A DNA stretch of 6,221 bases from Akkermansiaceae bacterium UBA7890 (lineage in GTDB: Bacteria > Verrucomicrobiota > Verrucomicrobiia > Verrucomicrobiales > Akkermansiaceae). The notes under the pieces were generated by a model. That model had not been told where the DNA came from. It did no database searches and saw only the letters and a list, made by a program, of their open reading frames with translations. Made by a program: the position numbers and the translations under genes. Shown one piece after another: positions 1 through 5,145 of this stretch (positions are counted from its first letter, which is position 1; each line of letters opens with the position of its first letter). The stretch spans positions 1 to 6,221 of the forward strand of contig DLRK01000202.1 in the NCBI GenBank assembly GCA_002501065.1. The letters run 5' to 3'.

Positions 1-103
1 AAATCCAGAAATCCAGACGGGGAGAAGGCAGATCCCGCCATTGTAACCACGAGACTGGCAATCCTCCGCCTGATCTCACATTGTCCGGCCCGGTTGGAGC
101 CTG

Positions 104-610
104 ATGAAAACCTATTACCTGCAGATGAACTCGCCGGATGACCTCGTCGCGGCCGCCCCCCGGGAGGGCCTGTGCCTTCGCGTCATCGATCCACCCGACG
201 GCGCGGTGAACGAGCGCTTCTACAGGGACGTGGGCGGAGCCTGGAACTGGACGGCCTGCGCAGAATGGACTACCCGGCGCTGGGACGATTACCTCAGGGA
301 CAATCCGGTCAGCACCGTGGTGCTGGTCATGGATGGAGAGGACATCGGCTACGGGGAATTGAGCAACCGCGAGGGCGACGTGGAAATCCTGAGTTTCGGT
401 CTCCTCGGCTCCTCCCTCGGCAAGGGCCTGGGTGGCGCCTCTCTCGAACTGGTGGTGCGCTACGCCTGGACCCTCGGGGCGGTCCACCACGTCTGGCTGC
501 ACACCTGCGAGCAGGACCATCCCAATGCCCTGCCCAACTACCAGCGCCGCGGCTTCATGCTCTATGAGACCAGGGAGGACCCGGTCCCGGAAACAAGACC
601 GGGGACATGA
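104..610 (+). CDS. GNAT-family N-acetyltransferase
   Basis: A 168-residue protein of the Gcn5-related N-acetyltransferase fold, which transfers acetyl from acetyl-CoA to an amine; the substrate cannot be told. The strand-4 region around residues 91-100 leads into a glycine-rich acetyl-CoA pyrophosphate loop at 104-111 (SLGKGLGG), fitting the family R/Q-x-x-G-x-G/A pattern except that the first position is Leu105. The usual C-terminal motif follows at 141-151 (NALPNYQRRGF), where family members have an A-x-x-x-Y-x-x-x-GF pattern. A central Trp/Arg-rich stretch at 47-63 probably shapes the acceptor site. The start has GGAG at 96-99, four bases upstream, which is slightly short spacing. The last ten or so codons lie inside a degenerate DNA repeat, so the tail after residue 158 may be a dispensable extension. 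The gene stands alone and converges with the lipoprotein gene, which gives no clue to its role. The family call is secure; the specific function is unknown. Confidence 0.85.
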   Translation: MKTYYLQMNSPDDLVAAAPREGLCLRVIDPPDGAVNERFYRDVGGAWNWTACAEWTTRRWDDYLRDNPVSTVVLVMDGEDIGYGELSNREGDVEILSFGLLGSSLGKGLGGASLELVVRYAWTLGAVHHVWLHTCEQDHPNALPNYQRRGFMLYETREDPVPETRPGT

Positions 611-627
611 GTCCCGGAAGCCAGACC
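584..627. repeat. Degenerate direct repeat at the GNAT 3' end
   Basis: Two 17-bp copies at 584-600 and 611-627 match at 15 of 17 positions (gtcccggaaRcMagacc) with a 27-bp period. The first copy encodes part of the acetyltransferase tail and the second lies after its stop codon. A looser relative (aaatccagac followed by gggga) occurs at the left edge, 9-24, where aaatccag is itself doubled (1-16). This looks like a purine-rich dispersed intergenic repeat that has crept into the coding end. No function is visible. Confidence 0.4.
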
Positions 628-633
628 ATGAAA

Positions 634-647
634 CGCGGGACCCCGCG
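634..647. terminator. Short hairpin between convergent genes
   Basis: CGCGG at 634-638 pairs with CCGCG at 643-647 around a 4-base loop, in the 43-bp gap between the convergent acetyltransferase and lipoprotein genes. The position suits a bidirectional terminator, but there is no T-run on either side and the stem is only 5 bp. Weak evidence. Confidence 0.25.
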
Positions 648-653
648 GCAAAG

Positions 654-1538
654 CTAACGTGCGCGGCTCGCGGGGGCCTCAGCAAAGGGCGAGGCCGCGA
701 AGCGATTGTGCCCGTCCGCTGCCCGTCCGCTCCAGGGATCGATGCCCTTCTCGGTGAACACTGCCAGCCCCACCACGCCCACGTTGCGGTTCTCCCCGTG
801 TTTGAGATTGGAGTAGGATCCGGCCACCGGGGAAAACACAAAGGACGCCACTTCCTTCTCACTGGACCGCCACCCTTTGATCTCGATGGTCTGTTCCGGC
901 CACACGATGTAACCCCGCTTCCTCACACTGGCGGACTTTCCGTCCACCACGTCCAGTCCATCAACACTCAGCACAACCTCCAGGCGGGCCCGCGAGTTGT
1001 TCTTCACCGAGATGGAATACCTCGCATTCTTGCGACCAACTACATAGCGCTTCCCGTCGGCATGGTGGTTCCGCATGATCCCGAACCCACTTCGCATCCC
1101 CCACTCCACCAGCCCATTGGCGGCCCGCTTTCTTCCTGTCGAAGTGTAGTCGCCCCTCCTGGTCATCTCCTCTACTCCCCGCTTGTCGTTGTAGTAAATG
1201 CTGGCTATGCCCCCGTGCGGCGTGTCGCTCGTCCGCCGGAAACTCGTGTAGGTCATCCGTGAGGCAATGGAGGCCCCCCAGGAGGTGGCATACCCGGGCC
1301 GCGGAGTGGGCTTCCGGAAATATTCAGGCGAAGCCGCCAGAGAATTGTCCCCGGGAGAGCCCAAAGACCGATGCTTCGACGAGTCCCCCACCGGTACGTT
1401 CCGGGAAGTCTCCCCTTGAACGGCACCGGGCGGCGGCGAGTTCTCATAGGAGGCGCAGCTGCTCAGAAACAGGGGCAGTCCCAACACCAGACCCAATCCC
1501 CAACAACCATTCCTCCCCCGGGACGTTTTTGCTTTCAT
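654..1538 (-). CDS. Uncharacterised lipoprotein (signal peptide II)
   Basis: A 294-residue secreted protein. The N-terminus has a basic region (Lys2, Lys4, Arg7, Arg9), a hydrophobic core at about 13-26 and a lipobox ending in Cys28 (LSSC), so it should be lipid-anchored after signal peptidase II cleavage. Residues 30-75 are Ser/Pro/Gly-rich and look like a flexible linker. Residues 82-125 (from RPGYATSWG to YYNDKRGVEEM) and a beta-rich block at about 164-262, including VDGLDVVDG (192-200), a Gly-Tyr segment near 209 and RNVGVVGLAVF (251-261), look like conserved folded domains. I associate this pattern with an unnamed family in Verrucomicrobiota, from memory and unchecked. No catalytic motif is apparent. 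The start is fixed by the signal peptide; there is no Shine-Dalgarno, and a promoter-like motif ends one base before the ATG, so the mRNA may be leaderless. It is divergent from a BlaI-type repressor and shares its upstream motif, which makes it a likely regulatory target. Confidence 0.8.
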   Translation of the reverse strand: MKAKTSRGRNGCWGLGLVLGLPLFLSSCASYENSPPPGAVQGETSRNVPVGDSSKHRSLGSPGDNSLAASPEYFRKPTPRPGYATSWGASIASRMTYTSFRRTSDTPHGGIASIYYNDKRGVEEMTRRGDYTSTGRKRAANGLVEWGMRSGFGIMRNHHADGKRYVVGRKNARYSISVKNNSRARLEVVLSVDGLDVVDGKSASVRKRGYIVWPEQTIEIKGWRSSEKEVASFVFSPVAGSYSNLKHGENRNVGVVGLAVFTEKGIDPWSGRAADGHNRFAASPFAEAPASRAR

Positions 1539-1640
1539 CTGTGCTAAAAAAACAGCAATTAACTCCGGCCGTCAATTGTTTTCTGCTGTTTTTCCAACAT
1601 TATTATTGCGGGTTTTATAGCACAAGCTTAGAGTGGCCTC
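1539..1640. promoter_or_regulatory. Divergent promoter/operator region, lipoprotein and blaI-type genes
   Basis: This 102-bp gap is much more AT-rich than its surroundings and separates two divergent genes. An imperfect inverted repeat pairs 1540-1561 with 1603-1624 at 18 of 22 positions, with tgtgcta/tagcaca perfect at the outer ends. Read toward each gene, both arms follow the pattern TTGC-x-G-x-TTTT-x-TAGCACA. A second, perfect 10-bp inverted repeat lies inside it (aaaaacagca at 1548-1557, tgctgttttt at 1584-1593). BlaI-family repressors commonly bind dyads in their own promoter region, so these are the natural operator candidates, although neither contains the classical staphylococcal TACA/TGTA core. 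Confidence 0.6.
1545..1575 (-). promoter_or_regulatory. Candidate promoter of the lipoprotein gene
   Basis: On the - strand, TTGACG (1575-1570) matches the -35 consensus at 5 of 6 positions. A T-rich -10 candidate follows: TTTTTT after 17 bases or TTTTTA (1550-1545) after 19. The -10 element is poor. If the TTTTTA position is used, transcription would begin about at the ATG at 1538, giving a leaderless or nearly leaderless message, which agrees with the missing ribosome binding site. Confidence 0.35.
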
Positions 1641-2012
1641 ATGAACCGATTGGAGAAAGGGCAGGTCTCGCGCCGCGAGCGCCAGATTCTCGAGATCCTT
1701 TACCGACTGAGCCAGGCCACCGCCAAGGAAGTCCAGGAGAACCTGCCCGATCCGCCGTCCTACTCGGCCGTGAGGGCCCTGCTGGCCACCCTGGAGGGGA
1801 AGGAGATGGTAAGCCACTCGAAGGAGGGCCGACGCTACGTCTACCGGGCCAAGTCCCCGAAGAAGGCGAAACGCACGGCCCTCGACAGCCTCCTGCGCAC
1901 ATTTTTCGAAGGGAAACCGGAAAACCTGGTGGCCGCTCTGCTCGATCCACGCGACCAGCAGCTCAGCAAGAAGGAAATCGACGGTATCCGGGAATTGATC
2001 AGGCAAAAATAG
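1641..2012 (+). CDS. BlaI/MecI-family transcriptional repressor
   Basis: A 123-residue protein, close to the usual length of this family. It is a cytoplasmic dimeric winged-helix repressor whose partner protease causes its inactivation. The N-terminal winged helix starts at about residue 9 (VSRRERQILEIL); the recognition helix is about 40-53 (SYSAVRALLATLEG), followed by the wing at 56-70 with the family signature KEGRRYVYRA. The C-terminal helices (about 76-120, including LLRTFFEG and ENLVAALLD) match the dimerisation region, where Staphylococcus aureus BlaI is cleaved. It is followed after 46 bp by its cognate M56 protease gene, the standard BlaI-BlaR1 order. The start has a weak GAGTGG four bases upstream. 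It probably represses its own operon, and the inverted repeats in the upstream region extend the control to the divergent lipoprotein gene. The family call is strong; whether beta-lactams are involved is doubtful, given the partner's missing sensor domain. Confidence 0.92.
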   Translation: MNRLEKGQVSRRERQILEILYRLSQATAKEVQENLPDPPSYSAVRALLATLEGKEMVSHSKEGRRYVYRAKSPKKAKRTALDSLLRTFFEGKPENLVAALLDPRDQQLSKKEIDGIRELIRQK

Positions 2013-2058
2013 GTCCGGCGACGCTCTGCCTATTGACCAGCGACCCCCTCTTCAAACC

Positions 2059-3054
2059 ATGTCTCTCCTTCTCACCAGTGCCGCTCTTTCGCTTCTCGCG
2101 GTTCTGGCCGTCTGGCTGACCGGTCGACGGGACCCGGCCCAGTCTCCCCTTCTGACTCTGGGCAGCCTCCTCACCCTTCTGGCCCTGCCCTTCCTGGCGC
2201 GGCTGCCCAAGTTGACGGTGGAACTTCCCGCCCTGACGGGGCCGGTGCAACCTGGAACAGTCTCCACAACCATCTCATGGTTCTCCCTCCTCTGGATGGG
2301 GGGATTTCTCCTCTTCACCCTGCGCCTGGCAGCCGACTTCGTCTCGCTCAACCGCTGGCGAGCCAGGTCGGTCGATTCCGGAGACCCGGTAATGGCGCGC
2401 ATCGTGGAAACCTGCCGCCTGCAGCTGGACCTGCGGCACAAGATCCGGGTGCGCCTGCATCCCCACGCAATGTCACCCTTCATCGCCGGCCTTTTCCGCC
2501 CGGTGGTCTATCTCCCCTCCAGCAGTGTCCGCTGGAGCGAAGGCACCCTGCGCATGGTGCTCCTGCATGAACTCGGACACGTGGCCCGCCGCGACCTCTG
2601 GACCAATCTGGCCGCCCAGTGCGCCTGTCTGGTCTACTGGTTCAACCCGCTCGTATGGTGGCTGCGCTCCCGCCTCATGGCCCAGTGCGAATTTGCCTGT
2701 GATGCCAAGGTTATCGCGGTGGGTGCCGATCCGGACCGTTATGCCACGGCCCTCTGTGACATTGCGGAAGCCGGCGCACTCCCCCAGACCGCCCTCGCCA
2801 TGGCGGGCCGGGCTCCCCTGCGCGCCCGTGTCGAACGGGTGGTCTGCCGCAGCCGGTCCAGGCATTCTCTCCTCATCGGTGCCGCTCTCCTCTTCACCGT
2901 GAGCGCCTCCCTCGGTCTCTCCGTGGTGCGCCTCTCACCCGCCCAGCTGGCCCTTGCAGCCGATTCCGGCCACGGTGCAAACCACCCCTCCAGCCTCTAC
3001 TCACCGGAAGAGATCGCCCTGCGCTCGAGCGCCAATCCGTTTCCAGCGGATTGA
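2059..3054 (+). CDS. BlaR1-like M56 membrane metalloprotease, no PBP sensor domain
   Basis: A 331-residue integral membrane zinc protease of family M56. Hydrophobic segments are at about 2-20, 31-48, 76-95 and 268-290. The cytoplasmic protease domain between the last two carries the SPFIAGLFRPVVYLP signature (139-153), the zinc site HELGH (170-174) with catalytic Glu171, and the third-ligand motif E211-FACD. In BlaR1/MecR1, ligand sensing outside the cell activates this domain, which then leads to destruction of the BlaI-type repressor. Here the repressor is encoded 46 bp upstream, supporting the same circuit. S. aureus BlaR1 is nearly 600 residues because it ends in a penicillin-binding sensor; this protein has only about 40 residues after the last membrane helix (from about 291), rich in Ala, Ser and Pro. 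Sensing must therefore rely on the membrane part, the loops or another protein, and the signal is unknown. No Shine-Dalgarno is visible before the ATG. Confidence 0.9.
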   Translation: MSLLLTSAALSLLAVLAVWLTGRRDPAQSPLLTLGSLLTLLALPFLARLPKLTVELPALTGPVQPGTVSTTISWFSLLWMGGFLLFTLRLAADFVSLNRWRARSVDSGDPVMARIVETCRLQLDLRHKIRVRLHPHAMSPFIAGLFRPVVYLPSSSVRWSEGTLRMVLLHELGHVARRDLWTNLAAQCACLVYWFNPLVWWLRSRLMAQCEFACDAKVIAVGADPDRYATALCDIAEAGALPQTALAMAGRAPLRARVERVVCRSRSRHSLLIGAALLFTVSASLGLSVVRLSPAQLALAADSGHGANHPSSLYSPEEIALRSSANPFPAD

Positions 3055-3063
3055 TTGATCGGA

Positions 3064-3096
3064 AGGCTCCCCGCACCTGAGAGAAATCCGGAGCCT
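3064..3096. terminator. Hairpin between convergent protease and btpA-type genes
   Basis: AGGCTCC (3064-3070) pairs perfectly with GGAGCCT (3090-3096) across a 19-base loop, in the 79-bp gap between two convergent genes. The place is right for a bidirectional terminator. There is no T-run next to it, so it is only a candidate. Confidence 0.35.
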
Positions 3097-3133
3097 GGGC
3101 GTCGCATCCGCATCCTTGAACCGGGGAGGCCAC

Positions 3134-3925
3134 TCACCCCATCGCCTTCCTCAAGTCCCTGACCCGCTTCACATCCACCGGGTTGGCGAGAACTCCATCC
3201 ACCTTCAGGGAGGACGCCACAATCAGTCCGTCGGCATACTCCAGCAACTCCCCGACGTTGTCGGCCCGCGCCCCGCTGCCCACCAGCAGGGGAGCTTCCG
3301 GGCAGGCTCCCTTCACCCGCCGCAAATCGTCAACCCCGGTCGCCGCACCCGTGGCCACTCCGGACACGATGAGGGCATCAGCCAGTCCACGATGAAAGGT
3401 GTCCCGGGCAGTTTCCTCGATTCCGAGATCCCCGATGGGCACGGCATGCTTGACCAGCACATCGGCCCAGACCTGGACCTCCGGGCAGAGCGCCGCGCGC
3501 TTGCGCAAGGTGGTGCAGGCCTCTCCCTGGATGATCCCCTGGTCCGCTTCCACCGCTCCGGTATGAACATTGACCCGTAGAAACACGCCTCCACAGGCCG
3601 CGGCAAGGGCCAGCGCCGAGGAGGCATCGTTCCGAAGGACGTTGAAGCCGAGAGGAAGCTGCACCCCCGCGGTCCTGATTGACTCCGCCGCCACTGCCAT
3701 GGCCGCCACCGTCTCGGGCGCCACCGCCCCGCGGGTAAAGGGCAGGTCGCCGAAATTCTCGATCATCAGGCCCTGCGCCCCGCCCTCCTCGTAGGCCTGC
3801 GCATCCACCACCGCCGCGGCACAGATCTCCTTCATCGACCCGCGATAGCGCGGCGAGCCTGGCAGCGGTTGCAGGTGCACCACTCCAATCAGGCCCTTGC
3901 CCTCCCAAGCAATGCTCTCATTCAT
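3134..3925 (-). CDS. BtpA/SgcQ-family TIM-barrel protein
   Basis: A 263-residue protein of the BtpA family. Recognisable segments, numbered from the chosen start, run along the whole length: VHLQPLPGSPRY (16-27), ENFGDLPF (56-63), GFNVLRND (93-100), FLRVNVHTGA (115-124), DVLVKHA (155-161), DALIVSG (183-189), PLLVGSGA (212-219) and ADGLIVASSLKVDG (231-244). The regular beta-alpha pattern with glycines at strand ends fits a (beta/alpha)8 barrel with a phosphate-type site near 217-240. BtpA of Synechocystis is needed for photosystem I stability, whereas E. coli SgcQ lies in a sugar-related operon; the biochemical activity is not established. I chose the ATG at 3925 because GAGAGGG lies seven bases upstream. 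In-frame ATGs at 3931, 3946 and 3970 would lengthen the protein by 2, 7 or 15 residues that do not look conserved. Its divergent neighbour is a sugar kinase, which favours a role in carbohydrate metabolism. No photosynthesis genes are nearby. Confidence 0.85.
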   Translation of the reverse strand: MNESIAWEGKGLIGVVHLQPLPGSPRYRGSMKEICAAAVVDAQAYEEGGAQGLMIENFGDLPFTRGAVAPETVAAMAVAAESIRTAGVQLPLGFNVLRNDASSALALAAACGGVFLRVNVHTGAVEADQGIIQGEACTTLRKRAALCPEVQVWADVLVKHAVPIGDLGIEETARDTFHRGLADALIVSGVATGAATGVDDLRRVKGACPEAPLLVGSGARADNVGELLEYADGLIVASSLKVDGVLANPVDVKRVRDLRKAMG

Positions 3926-4021
3926 TCCCATGCCCTCTCTTGCCATGAAGATCGATTGGCACAAATCCAATTATTTTCACGATTCCCAATACGGACCCCA
4001 CAATGTAGACCACTACCGTCG
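3926..4021. promoter_or_regulatory. Divergent promoter region, btpA-type and kinase genes
   Basis: This 96-bp gap should hold promoters in both directions. A small dyad ATTGG-N7-CCAAT lies at 3955-3971, with a further CCAAT at 3986-3990. The best + strand promoter guess is TTCACG (3976-3981), a 17-base spacer and CACAAT (3999-4004), four of six matches in each box. I see no convincing - strand promoter. The kinase start has no Shine-Dalgarno. Confidence 0.3.
3933..3939 (-). promoter_or_regulatory. Ribosome binding site that decides the btpA-type start
   Basis: GAGAGGG on the - strand lies seven bases before the ATG at 3925 and only one base before the alternative ATG at 3931. It therefore favours the shorter protein. 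It is the clearest Shine-Dalgarno sequence in the window. Confidence 0.6.
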
Positions 4022-5029
4022 ATGGTCATCAAAACCGCTTCGTATCCTCGTGCCGGCCTGATCGGGAACCCTTCCGACGGGTTCCACGGCAAGACGATCT
4101 CCCTCATCGTGAGGAATTTCTCGGCCGGGGTTTCCCTCTGGGAATCCCCCGAGCTGGAAATCCAACCCGCGCGCCGGGACGAGATGCTCTTCGGGAGCCT
4201 GTCCGATCTCGTGGAAGACACCCGGACCTTCGGTTACTACGGTGGACTGCGCCTCCTCAAGGCCTCGGTGAAACGCTTCCACGATCACTGCGGGGAGAAC
4301 GGGATCTCCCTGCACGACCGGAACTTTACCATCCGTTACCGCAGCGACATTCCGCCCCACGTCGGCATGGCGGGTTCAAGTGCGATCATCACCGCCTGCT
4401 TCCGTGCCCTCATGCAGTTCTACGAGGTAAGCATCACTCCTCCCACTCTGGCCAACCTCGTTCTTTCGGTGGAGACCGACGAACTTCGCATCCCGGCCGG
4501 GCTGCAGGATCGCGTGATCCAGGCCTACGAAGGAGTGGTCTTCATGGACTTCGCCGAAAAGCACTTCGAGCAAATGGGTCACGGCGCCTACGAACAACTC
4601 GATCCCGAGACCCTGCCTCCGCTCTACCTCGCCTACAACACGGGACTCTCGGAGGGCACGGAAATCTTCCACAATGATATCCGTGGCCGCTTCCACCGCA
4701 GGGAGCCCGAGGTGGTGGCCGCCATGGAAGAGTGGGCCGATCTGACCCAGCAATGCCGCGACCTGCTCACCAGCGGGAAGGGCTCCCGGATCGGGCCGCT
4801 TCTGGACCGCAACTTCGACCTGCGCAAGTCGCTCTACCGCCTGTCCGACGGCAACCTGGCCATGGTGGAAACCGCCCGCTCGGTGGGAGCCTCCGCCAAG
4901 TTCACCGGCTCCGGAGGAGCCATCGTGGGGACTTACGACAGTGACGAGATGTTCGCGGCCCTTCAAACCGGGCTGGCCAAGCTCGGAGTGGAGGTCATCA
5001 AGCCGGTCATCGAACCTGAAAGCCGATAG
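4022..5029 (+). CDS. Glucuronokinase-like GHMP kinase
   Basis: A 335-residue GHMP-superfamily sugar kinase. Motif 1 is RAGLIGNPSDG (10-20), motif 2 the ATP-binding loop PPHVGMAGSSA (111-121), then GLQDRV (160-165) with Asp163 as likely catalytic base, and motif 3 KFTGSGGA (293-300). Further stretches (GKTISL 23-28, GYYGGLRLL 71-79, LPPLYLAY 198-205, MVETAR 281-286) agree, as I recall them, with the plant glucuronokinase family, which phosphorylates D-glucuronate at C1 using ATP. Galactokinases instead have a G-E-H-x-D motif 1. The expected product is glucuronate 1-phosphate, which a UDP-sugar pyrophosphorylase can turn into UDP-glucuronate; a GalU-type enzyme is encoded 116 bp downstream. I chose the ATG at 4022 because family similarity begins there. 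An in-frame ATG at 3869 would add 51 unlikely residues overlapping the divergent gene. Another C1 sugar kinase specificity remains possible. Confidence 0.85.
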   Translation: MVIKTASYPRAGLIGNPSDGFHGKTISLIVRNFSAGVSLWESPELEIQPARRDEMLFGSLSDLVEDTRTFGYYGGLRLLKASVKRFHDHCGENGISLHDRNFTIRYRSDIPPHVGMAGSSAIITACFRALMQFYEVSITPPTLANLVLSVETDELRIPAGLQDRVIQAYEGVVFMDFAEKHFEQMGHGAYEQLDPETLPPLYLAYNTGLSEGTEIFHNDIRGRFHRREPEVVAAMEEWADLTQQCRDLLTSGKGSRIGPLLDRNFDLRKSLYRLSDGNLAMVETARSVGASAKFTGSGGAIVGTYDSDEMFAALQTGLAKLGVEVIKPVIEPESR

Positions 5030-5035
5030 CTGCGA

Positions 5036-5068
5036 CGGGGTAGCCTGCCCCCGCGGGTCAGTTCCTCC
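5036..5068 (+). terminator. GC-rich dyad and T/C-rich tail after the kinase gene
   Basis: CGGGG (5036-5040) can pair with CCCCG (5049-5053) over an 8-base loop, and CCCGCGGG (5050-5057) is an overlapping palindrome. A pyrimidine-rich TCAGTTCCTCC (5058-5068) follows. The order resembles an intrinsic terminator, but the tail is not a true T-run. If it works, it would partly uncouple the kinase from the nucleotidyltransferase gene. A similar arrangement follows the next gene. Confidence 0.3.
5046..5068. repeat. Intergenic repeat unit, copy 1
   Basis: Tgcccccgcggg (5046-5057) and tcagttcctcc (5058-5068) recur, in the same order and strand, at 6069-6081 (tgcccccgcaggg) and 6107-6117 (identical 11-mer) after the next gene. 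The two blocks touch here but are 25 bp apart in copy 2. After the 11-mer both copies continue with a similar run ending in accct. The origin could be a small dispersed repeat or a common terminator type. Confidence 0.35.
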
Positions 5069-5145
5069 TTGCCACCCTCATCCTGCAGGATTCCAATACC
5101 TCCGGCATCCCGGTGGCCAGCCGCCCCGGTTGCCCCTTCCTCCCG

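Noticed and set aside
1..141. Open frame from the left edge that could be the tail of an upstream gene
   Set aside because: It would overlap the acetyltransferase by 38 bp and shows no protein-like pattern; the other two frames stop by positions 46 and 104.
432..1262. Long + strand open frame of 276 codons opposite the lipoprotein gene
   Set aside because: It is Pro/His/Arg-rich with no domain pattern, and overlaps the acetyltransferase on one side and the lipoprotein gene, with its clear signal peptide, on the other. It is a high-GC shadow frame.
1259..2119. Long + strand open frame of 286 codons across the lipoprotein start and the repressor
   Set aside because: It runs through an AT-rich promoter region and the repressor gene in the wrong frame, and its composition is low-complexity.
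3957..3974. Sigma-54 promoter starting with TGGCAC upstream of the kinase
   Set aside because: The -24 half TGGCAC fits, but the position of the -12 TTGC reads CAAT, so the essential GC element is missing.
3869..4021. A 51-codon N-terminal extension of the kinase
   Set aside because: The extra residues precede the family start, overlap the divergent btpA-type start on the other strand and look like translated promoter DNA.
4376..4966. 196-codon - strand open frame inside the kinase gene
   Set aside because: It is an antisense shadow with the Gly/Val/His-rich composition expected opposite a GC-rich gene, and has no recognisable motif.
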